Part shown: positions 33,822 through 41,913 of the stretch, one piece after another
How positions within the stretch are numbered: position 1 is the stretch's first letter
How the letters are laid out: every line of letters begins with the position of its first letter
Source of the DNA: Chloroflexota bacterium
GTDB lineage: Bacteria > Chloroflexota > Limnocylindria > P2-11E
DNA length: 64,000 bases
Assembly: GCA_005889405.1 (NCBI GenBank)
Contig: VBFY01000063.1
Span: 153,889 to 217,888 of the forward strand
Direction: 5' to 3'
Made by a program: the position numbers and the translations under genes
The notes under the pieces: generated by a model
Databases searched by the model: none
Told to the model about the DNA's origin: nothing
What the model saw: only the letters and a program-made list of their open reading frames with translations

Positions 33822-34505
33822 ATGCGACGCATCAAATCGATTCTGGCGCGACCGGCGCTTGTCATCGGGCTCTCTCTCGCGTTGGTCGGGGGAAGCGCGA
33901 TAACGTTCGCGGCCGCCGCATCAACCGGAGTGATCTACGCCTGCGTGAATAACAGCAGCGGCACGATCCACCTGGTCGGTTCTGCAGATACGTGCTCGAC
34001 GAATGAGGTCGCGTTGGCGTGGAATCAGCAGGGGCCCAAGGGCGACACGGGTCCACAGGGGCCCAAGGGCGACACGGGTCCACAGGGGCCGGCCGGCCCA
34101 GCTGGTATGGGTGGTGGCGCGGCGTTCTACCGCGAACAGCGCGTGCCGATGTCGATCCCGAACTCGTACGCCGAGATGCACCGGATCGATCTCCCCGAGG
34201 GAAAGTACTTGGTCACCTCGACCGTGCTCGTCAACAATCTTCAGCCAAGCGGCCGGATCCCTGTTATCTGCACGCTCTACGGCGGGAATGGCTCGAGCGT
34301 GATCGCGGCCGCCCAGGTGGAAGCGAACGGGGAATCTGGTGCGAGCGCGACCACCCTGACAAACGAGTACACAACCCAGTGGGCTTCTCCCTTTTCGGTC
34401 CAGCTTCTCTGCGCTTCGAACAACGGTCCAGGCGGCCCGCAGGCGATGGCCGAGCAGATGCAGATCACCGCGATCGCCGTCGCGAGCATCACGACAGAGC
34501 CGTAG
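33822..34505 (+). CDS. Secreted protein with a short collagen-like repeat
   Basis: A 227-residue protein with a signal peptide (residues 1 to about 33, ending FAAAAS), a small domain with two cysteines (YACVNNSSGTIHLV, DTCSTNEVALAWNQ), a collagen-like Gly-X-Y stretch of about 24 residues (QGPKGDTGPQGPKGDTGPQG), and a beta-rich C-terminal domain of about 130 residues. The repeat is encoded by two identical 27-base units (about 34029-34082). The layout resembles bacterial surface or exosporium collagen-like proteins in miniature. ATG 33822 has GGAGG six bases upstream and a second AAAGGAG before it. Function is unknown. Confidence 0.75.
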   Translation: MRRIKSILARPALVIGLSLALVGGSAITFAAAASTGVIYACVNNSSGTIHLVGSADTCSTNEVALAWNQQGPKGDTGPQGPKGDTGPQGPAGPAGMGGGAAFYREQRVPMSIPNSYAEMHRIDLPEGKYLVTSTVLVNNLQPSGRIPVICTLYGGNGSSVIAAAQVEANGESGASATTLTNEYTTQWASPFSVQLLCASNNGPGGPQAMAEQMQITAIAVASITTEP

Positions 34506-34523
34506 CCAGCACTGGATCACCCA

Positions 34524-34556
34524 GGCAGAGCGCGACCGTGTGGGTCGCGCTCTGCC
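34524..34556. terminator. Strong 14-bp hairpin between convergent genes
   Basis: GGCAGAGCGCGACC (34524-34537) pairs perfectly with GGTCGCGCTCTGCC (34543-34556) around a 5-base loop. It lies 18 bases after the collagen-like gene and 36 bases beyond the end of the convergent zinc-ribbon gene, so it can serve both. No T-run follows on either strand, so it would be an atypical terminator. Confidence 0.65.
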
Positions 34557-34592
34557 GTGCTTCGCGCAACGACAGGGCGCGGCGGCTGGTGG

Positions 34593-35150
34593 TCAGGCCG
34601 AGCGGCGCAGCAGTAGCCCGAGGATCATCATGTGTGTAACACGCGCCGCCGGGACGATGAGATCGGGAATTCGGTCAGCCGCGCCATCTTTCAGCGGAGT
34701 CAGCTCGTTCTCGTAGTCGCAGTCGCGGCAGGTGAAGCGCACCGTCGAGCCGCGACTGAGCATCCACGAGACCGTCGCGATCTGCGGATCGTCAGCGTTT
34801 ATGGGTTTGCCGCAGTTCAGGCACGGATGGCGACCGCTAAGGAGCTCTTCGAGCGTCGGTTGCCCTTCCCAGTCCTGGAGCATGCGCTCGGCATCGGGAG
34901 TGACTGGAGCTCGACTCCAAGGACAACTGGCAGTCGCTGAAGGAAATCGTCGGCGTCGCGCTTGGTCGGGAAGTACCACTGCAATGTCATCGACGACGAG
35001 GATGTCGTCGGTCCGGACGCCAGTGCTCTCGACGTAGGCCGTGCGCTCGGCCCTGAGACGAAGCTCGGCGCGTGCTGCATCGCGCCCCGTGCCTGGCGGC
35101 CTCGCGAGTACGCGCCAGCGCATGACCCTGGATCCGTTGTCGATGACCAT
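34593..35150 (-). pseudogene. CxxC-containing protein, apparently frameshifted twice
   Basis: The open frame gives 185 residues from ATG 35150, which has GAGAGG six bases upstream. It contains the zinc-binding pairs CLNCGK (about residue 110) and CRDCDY (about residue 145) and a hydrophobic C-terminus (VTHMMILGLLLRRSA). Between about 34985 and 34900 the open frame turns arginine- and serine-rich (PDQARRRRFPSATAS). The neighbouring frame there gives a much more protein-like segment, LQWYFPTKRDADDFLQRL followed by PVVLGVELQ. Two compensating one-base shifts, real or from sequencing, would restore it. Family unknown. It is divergent from the lipoprotein gene at 35275. Confidence 0.5.
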
Positions 35151-35274
35151 GTCGAACCTCTCTGCGTCGGGAAGCACGGCTCCGTCTATCTATGCAAGTT
35201 CTCAACCCCCCTCGCCTAGACTTCCCCGCCGGGACGGGGCAGGGTCTTCGCAACCCAAGGGGGAGCACGTTACC

Positions 35275-35913
35275 TTGGGGTGGGACGAGCGAAGTCGTCT
35301 GGCGTGGTTCGTGATCGTCGCTGCGCTGCTGGCCAGCTGCGCCGCGTCGCCCAGCACAACGCAGGCGCACGTACCGCTCGCGGGGACCATAGCTCCCGTC
35401 GCCACCTCGATTACGCCCTCTTCGACGAGTGCGCGGGCTGTCTCTGCAGCAGCGACGATTAGTGCCGCACCGACAACAGCACCCACGCTGGCGCCGACGG
35501 CAGCTCCGACGGCTGCGCCAACGGTGGCATCGACGATTGCTCCAACCGTTGCACCAACGATCGCGCCTACGGCTGCTCCTACCGTTGCGCCTACGCCACC
35601 ACCGACTACGGCTCCTCCGGCGCCAACTAACTTCGTCACTCTCGCTGTGACCTCACCTGCCTCGCGGAATTCGATGGCAACCGCGAGCGTAATGACGACC
35701 GGAGGATCGAACTGCGCGATCATCGTGACCTACAACAGCGGGCCGAGCTCGGCGCAGGGCCTCGGTCCGAAGACGGCGAGTGCCGCCGGCGCGGTGTCGT
35801 GGACATGGATGATCGGCGGCAACACTGCATTTGGGACCTATCCGGTCGATGTCACGTGTACCTCACCGGCGGGCGCTCGTGCGTCCGCGCGCGCGCCGTT
35901 CACCGTTCATTAG
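35275..35913 (+). CDS. Lipoprotein with Thr-Ala-Pro repeat linker
   Basis: The 212-residue reading from TTG 35275 has a lipoprotein signal peptide ending in the lipobox LLASC (cysteine near residue 19). A stalk of about 65 residues made of repeated APT and TAP units (TAPTLAPTAAPTAAPTVAS) follows, then a beta-sandwich-like domain of about 95 residues (FVTLAVTSPASRNSMATASV ... FTVH). The stalk probably spans the cell wall. AGGGGGAG lies nine bases before the TTG. The frame is open upstream to 35041, but that part is arginine-rich and antisense to the previous gene. The ligand is unknown. Confidence 0.7.
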   Translation: MGWDERSRLAWFVIVAALLASCAASPSTTQAHVPLAGTIAPVATSITPSSTSARAVSAAATISAAPTTAPTLAPTAAPTAAPTVASTIAPTVAPTIAPTAAPTVAPTPPPTTAPPAPTNFVTLAVTSPASRNSMATASVMTTGGSNCAIIVTYNSGPSSAQGLGPKTASAAGAVSWTWMIGGNTAFGTYPVDVTCTSPAGARASARAPFTVH

Positions 35914-35955
35914 GGCGCGGACCCCGGGCAAGCGCACCAGCACGGAGGAAACTGA

Positions 35956-36204
35956 ATGCCGTTTCGTTTTCAGAAGCGCATTCGCCTCGCGAAAGGCATC
36001 TCGCTCAACGTAGGCAAGAAAGGTCTCTCATCGATCCGCGTGGGAAAGCGCGGGGCGGGCGTCTCGACGGGACGACGTGGAACGCGAGTGACCGCAGGAC
36101 TTCCCGGGACGGGCATGTCCGCATACAAGAAGATCGGCGCGGGCTGCCTCCTGCCCCTCGCCGTTCTCGTGTTACTGGCCAGCGGTGTGATCGTCGCCCT
36201 GTAG
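35956..36204 (+). CDS. DUF4236 family small protein
   Basis: An 82-residue protein with the DUF4236 pattern: FRFQKRIRLAKGISLNVGKKGLSSIRVGKRGAGVSTGRRGTRVTAGLPGTGMS in outline, then a C-terminal membrane helix (CLLPLAVLVLLASGVIVAL). The basic, beta-strand-rich head is common as a stand-alone protein or fused to other domains; its function is unknown. ATG 35956 follows GGAGGAA by five bases. Confidence 0.82.
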   Translation: MPFRFQKRIRLAKGISLNVGKKGLSSIRVGKRGAGVSTGRRGTRVTAGLPGTGMSAYKKIGAGCLLPLAVLVLLASGVIVAL

Positions 36205-36270
36205 AACTATGCCCGCCTGCTCGGCACTCACGGCAACGGCGCGCGTCGCACCGCCGATGGGGCTGACGTG

Positions 36271-36344
36271 TGGGCGATGCTGGATTCGAACCAGCGACCT
36301 CTGCGATGTGAACGCAGCGCTCTAACCAGCTGAGCCAATCGCCC
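36271..36344 (-). tRNA. tRNA-Val (anticodon CAC)
   Basis: On the minus strand the sequence folds as a complete tRNA. It has a 7-bp acceptor stem GGGCGAT/ATCGCCC, a D arm GCTC/GAGC, a 5-bp anticodon stem CTGCG/CGCAG around the loop TTCACAT, and a T arm GCTGG-TTCGAAT-CCAGC. Anticodon CAC reads GUG, the favoured valine codon of this GC-rich genome. The discriminator base is A and CCA is not encoded. Confidence 0.95.
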
Positions 36345-36364
36345 GGTGCGAAAAGTGTACGACG

Positions 36365-36628
36365 CTAGCGACCGAGGATCGCGCTCTCCGCAAGGCCGGC
36401 GGCAACGAGGAGCGCGAGCGAGATCGCGACCGTGAGCGCAAGCCGGCGGAAGTCTTTCGCGACGAACGCGCGCTCGATGAGCGACGCGCGCTCGAGCGCC
36501 GCTGACGGCGCAGCGGCCGCGCGGGAATAGCCCAGGCGCGTGACCGAGCCACGCGCGCGGTAGCCCGCGGGGCGTGCCGCTACGTCACGCTCAGGCGGGC
36601 GCGGCGTTGCTGCGCGCCGCGATGCCAC
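36365..36628 (-). CDS. Small hypothetical membrane protein
   Basis: From GTG 36628 the frame gives 87 residues: an arginine- and alanine-rich N-terminal part and one C-terminal membrane helix (RRLALTVAISLALLVAAGLAESAILG). It lies between the tRNA gene (same strand, downstream) and the divergent DUF4446 gene, where no better frame exists. No family is recognised and the start is uncertain. The open frame runs further upstream across the DUF4446 gene, but that part is antisense to a real gene. Confidence 0.4.
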   Translation of the reverse strand: MASRRAATPRPPERDVAARPAGYRARGSVTRLGYSRAAAAPSAALERASLIERAFVAKDFRRLALTVAISLALLVAAGLAESAILGR

Positions 36629-36712
36629 CGTGTCGCGTCGTGAGCGTGGGCGTGTGCGGTTCCGTCTCGCCAAGGAGCGTCCAGCATATCGGAACGGGTA
36701 TCGTCCGCGGCG

Positions 36713-37204
36713 ATGATCCTCGACGAACGGACGCTTTCCTTGATCGTCGTTGCGCTCGTCGCAGCCGTGATCCTTCTCGCCCTCTGGGTCGCCTTGCTGC
36801 AACGTTCGGAGGCCCTGCTCCGCCGGAGGCTGCGTCGCGTGCTCCCTGAAGGCGAAAGCGGAGGCATCGACGAGATCCTCGAACGTCAGCTCACGAGCAT
36901 CGACAGCCTGACCGCGCGCCTCGACGCGCTCAACAAGCTGCATCACGAGCTCGAGGACCTCAGCCAGCGGACGATCCAGAAGGTCGGTGTGATCCGGTAC
37001 AACCCATTCGCCGACACCGGGGGCGATCAGTCGTTCGCGATCGCGCTCCTCGATTCGCTGGGCAACGGCGTCGTCCTTTCGAGCCTGCACAGCCGCACCG
37101 ACACACGCGTCTTTGCCAAGCCGGTGCAGAGCGGACGCTCGCGTTATCAGCTGTCGGACGAAGAGCAGGACGCCATCAAGAAAGCGCTCGCGCCGACATC
37201 GTGA
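36713..37204 (+). CDS. DUF4446 family protein
   Basis: A 163-residue protein with an N-terminal membrane helix (LIVVALVAAVILLALWVAL), a helical linker that looks like a coiled coil (RQLTSIDSLTARLDALNKLHHELEDLSQRT), and the DUF4446 core VGVIRYNPFADTGGDQSFAIALLDSLGNGVVLSSLHSR in outline, ending with YQLSDEEQDAIKKAL. The family is widespread in Gram-positive-like bacteria, often near parB or selA, with no known function. The stop overlaps the next gene as GTGA. Confidence 0.87.
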   Translation: MILDERTLSLIVVALVAAVILLALWVALLQRSEALLRRRLRRVLPEGESGGIDEILERQLTSIDSLTARLDALNKLHHELEDLSQRTIQKVGVIRYNPFADTGGDQSFAIALLDSLGNGVVLSSLHSRTDTRVFAKPVQSGRSRYQLSDEEQDAIKKALAPTS

Positions 37205-38091
37205 TCGGCATGGGCGCCGAGCACACGCTCGCGATCGTGAACCCCGCCGCCGGCGATGGCGCGGGCGCGCGGGTGGGCGCCGGTCTCGCGCGCGAGCTGG
37301 AATCGTCGGGCTTCAAGGTCGAGATCATCCGGACACCCGCGCCGGGCGAGGCGGCGCGTATCGCGCGAGAGGCGTCCGTCGATGGCTGCCGCACCGTCAT
37401 CGCCGTCGGCGGTGACGGGACCGCCAATGAGATCGCCAACGGGCTGGTCGGAACGAGCACCGCGCTGGCGCTCTATCCGATCGGGTCGGGGAACGATTTC
37501 GCGCGCTCGCTCGGATATCCGCGCAAGCGACGGGACATCGCGAGGTTCCTCGCCGGCGCGCGTCGTCGCGTCATCGACGTCGGTGAGGTGAATGGACGGA
37601 TCTTCGTCAACGCCGCGGGCGTGGGCATCGACGGTCATGTCGCGGAGCGGATCGAGGCGAGCGCGCGCATCGTCGGCCAGAGGCTCGGCTATTTCGTCGG
37701 CGCGCTCGTGTCGATCGCGACATACCGGCCGCAGCCGATGCGTCTGCGAATCGATGAGCAGACGCTCGAGGGCAAGTTCCTGGTCGTGGTTGCGGCGAAC
37801 GGCACGCATTTTGGCAGCGGCATGCGCGTCGCTCCCAAGGCGAAGATCGATGACGGACTCTTCGATATCGTCGTAGCCGGTGATCTCGGGCGGTGGGCAT
37901 CGCTGGTCGCGCTCGCGAAGCTGTATCGCGGTACGCACGTGAATGGCCGCGACGTCCTCGCGTTCCGCGCGCGCTCGCTCGACGTCGAGCTCGAGCGGGA
38001 GCTGCCGACGCAGGCGGATGGCGAGCCCGTCCGCGCACGCTCGCTGACCGTGCGCATGCGTCCGAGCGCGCTCACGGTGCTCGGTCGGTGA
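37201..38091 (+). CDS. Diacylglycerol/lipid kinase family protein (YegS-like)
   Basis: A 296-residue member of the DAGK catalytic family. It has the nucleotide-binding motifs IVNPAAG near residue 13 and VIAVGGDGTANEIANGL (about 65-80), the YPIGSGNDFARSLG motif, and the C-terminal AANGTHFGSGMRVAPKAKIDDGLFDIVV. It should phosphorylate a lipid such as diacylglycerol or undecaprenol. GTG 37201 overlaps the DUF4446 stop; ATG 37210 is an alternative start. Its stop overlaps the selA start. Confidence 0.9.
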   Translation: MIGMGAEHTLAIVNPAAGDGAGARVGAGLARELESSGFKVEIIRTPAPGEAARIAREASVDGCRTVIAVGGDGTANEIANGLVGTSTALALYPIGSGNDFARSLGYPRKRRDIARFLAGARRRVIDVGEVNGRIFVNAAGVGIDGHVAERIEASARIVGQRLGYFVGALVSIATYRPQPMRLRIDEQTLEGKFLVVVAANGTHFGSGMRVAPKAKIDDGLFDIVVAGDLGRWASLVALAKLYRGTHVNGRDVLAFRARSLDVELERELPTQADGEPVRARSLTVRMRPSALTVLGR

Positions 38092-39440
38092 CGACCGACG
38101 CGCGACGCCGCCTCCCTTCCGTCGACGCGGTCGTGCGCGCCGCGGGGGACAGCGATGTCCCGCGCGAGCGACTGGTTCGCGCTGCGCGTGACATCCTCGC
38201 CGAAGCGCGCGCCGCTGGCACGTCATTCGACGAGGGCGCCGCGGCTGAGGCTGCGCGACGCAGGCTGCGTGAGCGCGACCGGCGTTCGCTTCGCCGCGTG
38301 CTCAACGCCACGGGCGTCGTGTTGCAGACCAATCTCGGGCGCGCTCCGCTCGCCGCGGTCGCGCTCGCCGCGATCGCGGAGGCCGCGGGCGCGGTGAGCG
38401 TCGAGTATGACCTCGACGCCGGCCGCCGCGGCGAACGGCACGGCCACGCCTCGCGCCTTCTTGCCGAGCTCGCGGGCGCGGAGGACGGCGTGGTCGCGAA
38501 CAACAATGCCGCGGCGGTGCTGCTCGCGCTGGCCGCGCTCGCCTCGCGCAAGGAGGTCATCGTCGCGCGCGGCGAGCTGGTCGAGATCGGCGGCGGCTTC
38601 CGCATCCCCGATGTGCTGCGTCGCTCCGGCGCGAAGCTGGTCGAAGTCGGCACGACGAATCGCACTTACGTGCGCGATTACGCGGCGGCGATCACCGAAC
38701 GAACTGGCGCGATCCTCCGCGTGCACGCCAGCAATTTCAAGCTCACCGGATTCGTCGCGCGGCCCGAGGACCGTTCGCTGGGCGCGCTCGCGCACGAGCG
38801 CGGCGTCGCGTTCATCCACGATCTCGGCAGCGGCACGTTCATCGACACCTCGCGCTTCGGCCTCGCGCGCGAGGAAACGGTCCCCGAGGCGATCGCGGCG
38901 GGTGCCGACGTCGTCACCTTCAGCGGCGACAAGCTGCTCGGTGGACCGCAGGCCGGTCTCGCCGTTGGGCGTGCCACGGCCATCGCCGCGCTGCGTTCGC
39001 ACCCGCTCATGCGCGCGATGCGTCCGGACAAGCTCACGATCGCGGCGCTGGTGGCCACGCTCGAGCTCTATCGCGACGGGCGCGCCGAGAGCGAGCTGCC
39101 GGTGTGGCGGATGATCGCCGCGACGCCGAACGCGCTCGCAAAGCGCGCGCGCGCCATCGCCACCCGGCTCGCGAGCCGGGGCGTCGACTGCGATGTGATC
39201 GAAACGCTCTCGACGGTGGGTGGCGGCTCGCTGCCGGAGGAGACGCAGCCGTCGCGCGCGGTCGCGCTCGGCCCCCGTCATGGCCGCGCGAACGAGGTCG
39301 CGGCACGGCTACGCACGGCCGATCCGCCGATCGTCGCGCGCGTCGTGGACGATCGTGCCGCGCTCGATCTGCGGAGCGTTGCGGCCGAGGATGATGAGAT
39401 GCTCGCGCAGGCGGTCACCGCCGCGCTTGCGAAGGAGTAG
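38088..39440 (+). CDS. selA: L-seryl-tRNA(Sec) selenium transferase SelA
   Basis: SelA turns Ser-tRNA(Sec) into Sec-tRNA(Sec) through a PLP-bound dehydroalanyl intermediate, using selenophosphate. The 450-residue protein has the N-terminal helical part, RVLNATGVVLQTNLGRAPL, EDGVVANNNAAAVLL, HASNFKLTGF, and the PLP-lysine motif TFSGDKLLGGPQAGL (Lys282). The end shows STVGGGSLPEETQPS. GTG 38088 overlaps the kinase stop as GTGA. With selB 532 bases downstream it shows that this organism encodes selenocysteine. selD, selC and selenoprotein genes were not seen in the window. Confidence 0.95.
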   Translation: MTTDARRRLPSVDAVVRAAGDSDVPRERLVRAARDILAEARAAGTSFDEGAAAEAARRRLRERDRRSLRRVLNATGVVLQTNLGRAPLAAVALAAIAEAAGAVSVEYDLDAGRRGERHGHASRLLAELAGAEDGVVANNNAAAVLLALAALASRKEVIVARGELVEIGGGFRIPDVLRRSGAKLVEVGTTNRTYVRDYAAAITERTGAILRVHASNFKLTGFVARPEDRSLGALAHERGVAFIHDLGSGTFIDTSRFGLAREETVPEAIAAGADVVTFSGDKLLGGPQAGLAVGRATAIAALRSHPLMRAMRPDKLTIAALVATLELYRDGRAESELPVWRMIAATPNALAKRARAIATRLASRGVDCDVIETLSTVGGGSLPEETQPSRAVALGPRHGRANEVAARLRTADPPIVARVVDDRAALDLRSVAAEDDEMLAQAVTAALAKE

Positions 39441-39443
39441 CGA

Positions 39444-39827
39444 ATGGAGCTGCGGAGTGTGTCCACCGAGAAAGCGCCGAAGGCGATCGGCCCGTACAGC
39501 CAGGCGATCGTGACCGGCGATCTCATCTTCACCGCCGGTCAGGTCGCGCTCGATCCCGCGACCGGCGAGCTGGTCGGCGGCGAGATCAAGCTTCAGACCG
39601 CGCGCGTCCTGGACAACCTCGCCGCGGTGCTCGAAGCGGCCGGAAGCAGCCTCGACAAAGTCGTGAAGTGCACGGTCTTCCTCGCGGACTTCGCCGAGTT
39701 CGCAGCGATGAACGAGGTCTACGCACAGCGCTTCGGTCAGCATCGGCCGGCGCGCTCGACCGTCGGCACGAGCGCGCTGCCGCGTGGCGCGCGCATCGAG
39801 ATCGAGTGCGTCGCCGTCCGCCGTTAG
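39444..39827 (+). CDS. ridA: RidA family enamine/imine deaminase
   Basis: A 127-residue RidA/YjgF protein with EKAPKAIGPYSQAIVTGDLIFTAGQVALDP in outline, a central helix, VVKCTVFLADFAEFAAMNEVY, and RSTVGTSALPRGARIEIECVAV including the conserved arginine and glutamate of active RidA. RidA hydrolyses reactive 2-aminoacrylate and related imines released by PLP enzymes. It starts three bases after selA and precedes selB. SelA itself forms an aminoacrylyl-tRNA intermediate, so the position may be meaningful (see findings). Confidence 0.93.
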   Translation: MELRSVSTEKAPKAIGPYSQAIVTGDLIFTAGQVALDPATGELVGGEIKLQTARVLDNLAAVLEAAGSSLDKVVKCTVFLADFAEFAAMNEVYAQRFGQHRPARSTVGTSALPRGARIEIECVAVRR

Positions 39828-39859
39828 CCGACGAGCGGGAACGATCCCCACTCCCGCCG

Positions 39860-39976
39860 GTGGCGACTGGCATCGCGCTCGGACTCTGGATCGCGCTCAT
39901 GCTCGTGCTGGCCTTCGTCGTCGTGCCGGCGCTCTTCGGCATGTGCGCCTCCCCACAGGGCGGGCCGGGCCCGTGA
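39860..39976 (+). CDS. 38-residue single-helix membrane peptide
   Basis: A short frame from GTG 39860 encodes VATGIALGLWIALMLVLAFVVVPALFG and a short polar tail, that is, one membrane helix. Its stop overlaps the selB GTG as GTGA, the same arrangement as the real genes around it. No ribosome-binding site is evident and no family is recognised. It may be a genuine small protein or just the translated leader of selB. Confidence 0.35.
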   Translation: MATGIALGLWIALMLVLAFVVVPALFGMCASPQGGPGP

Positions 39977-41913
39977 CGAACGAGATGGCCGCGATCCGTG
40001 TGGTGGGGACGGCGGGTCACGTCGATCACGGCAAGTCGACACTCCTCACAGCGCTCACCGGTATGGACCCCGACCGCCTGCGTGAGGAGCGCGAGCGCGG
40101 CATGACCATCGATCTCGGCTTCGCGTGGGTGACGCTGCCCGGCGGGGGAGACATCGGGTTCGTCGACGTGCCCGGTCACCAGGACTTCATCCGCAACATG
40201 CTCGCCGGCATCGGGAGCATCGACGCGGTCCTGCTCGTCGTCGCCGCCGATGAGGGCGTCATGCCGCAGACACGCGAGCACCTCGCGATCCTCGGCCTGC
40301 TCGGCATCGACCGCGGCGTCATCGCCCTCACCAAGCGCGACCTCGTCGACGACGAATGGGCAGCACTCGCGGTCAGTGACGTTCGGGCGGCCCTGCGCGG
40401 CACCGCGCTCGCGGACGCGCCGCTCGTCGAGGTCTCGTCGACGACTCGCCGCGGTCTTGACGAATTGCTCCTCGCCCTCGAGCGCGTCCTCGGCGAAGCG
40501 CCGGTGCGGCGCGATGTCGGTCGGCCACGTCTTCCGGTCGATCGTTCCTTCACCATGTCGGGCTTCGGCACGGTCGTCACCGGCACGCTGCTCGATGGGT
40601 CGCTCGCGGTCGGCGACGAGATCGCGGCGGTCCCGGGCGATATCCGCGGTCGCATCCGAGGCCTGCAGACACATCGCCGATCGCTCGATGTCGCTCGACC
40701 TGGCAGCCGCGTCGCAGCCAATCTCTCCGGCATCGACAAAGAAGCCGTCGCTCGCGGCATGGTGGTGGCGCGGCCGGGATCGCTCGAGACGACGACCGTG
40801 CTCGCCGTACGGTTGTTGCTCCTCGCGAGCGCGAGCGCAGCGCTCGAGCACGACGAGGAGGTCAAGGTCCACCTCGGAACCGCGGAGACGATCGCGCGCG
40901 CGGCGCTGCTTGAAGGACCACAGCTCGCTCCGGGCGAGACGGCGTGGGCGCAACTGCGTCTCGCGTCGCCCGTCGCGGTCGCCGTCGGCGACCGTCTCGT
41001 GATCCGGCGACCGTCGCCCTCCGAAACGATCGGCGGCGGCACCGTCGCGGATCTCGCCACCGCGCGGCTGCGGCGACGCGCGGAGACGGTCGCGGCGCTC
41101 GAGCGACGCGTCGCTCCATCCAGCACCTCGCGGTTGCTTGCGTCGCTCGACGTACCGCGGACGCTGCCGGAGGCGGCCGAGCGAAGCGGAGTCGCTCCTA
41201 GCGAGCGGGACGCCGCGGTCGCCGAGATAGTGGCCGACGGCCGGGCACTGCCGCTCGGCGACGCTCTCGTCTCGCGGGACGCGTTCGAGGCCCTCGCCAC
41301 GCATGTCGAGCGTATTTGCGCACAGGCACATCGGAAGACACCGCTCCGCGCGGGCGCGTCGCGCGAGGAAGCGCGCTCGGCGTTGGGCTTGCCGGCGAAG
41401 CGGTTCAGCGCGCTCGTCGAACGCCTCGTCGCGGAGCACCGGCTCGTGGAGCGGGGAAGCGCTCTCGCTTTGCCGTCTCATCGGCCGCGCCTCTCCGAGG
41501 ATCAGGAGCGACGCTGGCTCGGCGCGCGCGCCGCGCTTGCGAAGGACCCGCTGCAGCCGCCGAGTCCGGCGCAGCTCGAGACCGAGCATGGGATCGACCG
41601 CGAGCTCGTTGCGGCGCTCGCGGAGCGCGGCGATGTCGTGCGGATCGGTACCGAAGCGGTCTTCCTCCCTGAGGCGGTCACGCGTTTCGCGCGCGTCGTC
41701 GTGGACGAGCTCGCGTCGACCGGCTCGATCACCGTCGCTCGCGCTCGTGACCTCTCAGGCTCCAGCCGCAAGCACGTGCTTCCGCTCCTACAATTCCTCG
41801 ACGATCGCGGCCTGACCCGTCGGCACGGCGACGATCGCATCCTGGTACTCACCCCGGACACGGCTCGCGAACGCATCGCGTCGTTCACGCATCAAGGGGA
41901 GGACGGTCCATGA
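39973..41913 (+). CDS. selB: Selenocysteine-specific elongation factor SelB
   Basis: SelB is the EF-Tu-like GTPase that brings Sec-tRNA(Sec) to UGA codons marked by a SECIS element. The 646-residue protein has G1 GHVDHGKSTLL, the effector EERERGMTIDLGFAW, G3 DVPGHQDFIRNM, G4 TKRDL, beta-barrel domains II and III (RSFTMSGFGTVVTGTLL), and a long C-terminal region with winged-helix repeats that bind the SECIS hairpin. GTG 39973 and ATG 39985 are both plausible starts. The stop overlaps the aminopeptidase start as ATGA. Confidence 0.94.
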   Translation: MTNEMAAIRVVGTAGHVDHGKSTLLTALTGMDPDRLREERERGMTIDLGFAWVTLPGGGDIGFVDVPGHQDFIRNMLAGIGSIDAVLLVVAADEGVMPQTREHLAILGLLGIDRGVIALTKRDLVDDEWAALAVSDVRAALRGTALADAPLVEVSSTTRRGLDELLLALERVLGEAPVRRDVGRPRLPVDRSFTMSGFGTVVTGTLLDGSLAVGDEIAAVPGDIRGRIRGLQTHRRSLDVARPGSRVAANLSGIDKEAVARGMVVARPGSLETTTVLAVRLLLLASASAALEHDEEVKVHLGTAETIARAALLEGPQLAPGETAWAQLRLASPVAVAVGDRLVIRRPSPSETIGGGTVADLATARLRRRAETVAALERRVAPSSTSRLLASLDVPRTLPEAAERSGVAPSERDAAVAEIVADGRALPLGDALVSRDAFEALATHVERICAQAHRKTPLRAGASREEARSALGLPAKRFSALVERLVAEHRLVERGSALALPSHRPRLSEDQERRWLGARAALAKDPLQPPSPAQLETEHGIDRELVAALAERGDVVRIGTEAVFLPEAVTRFARVVVDELASTGSITVARARDLSGSSRKHVLPLLQFLDDRGLTRRHGDDRILVLTPDTARERIASFTHQGEDGP

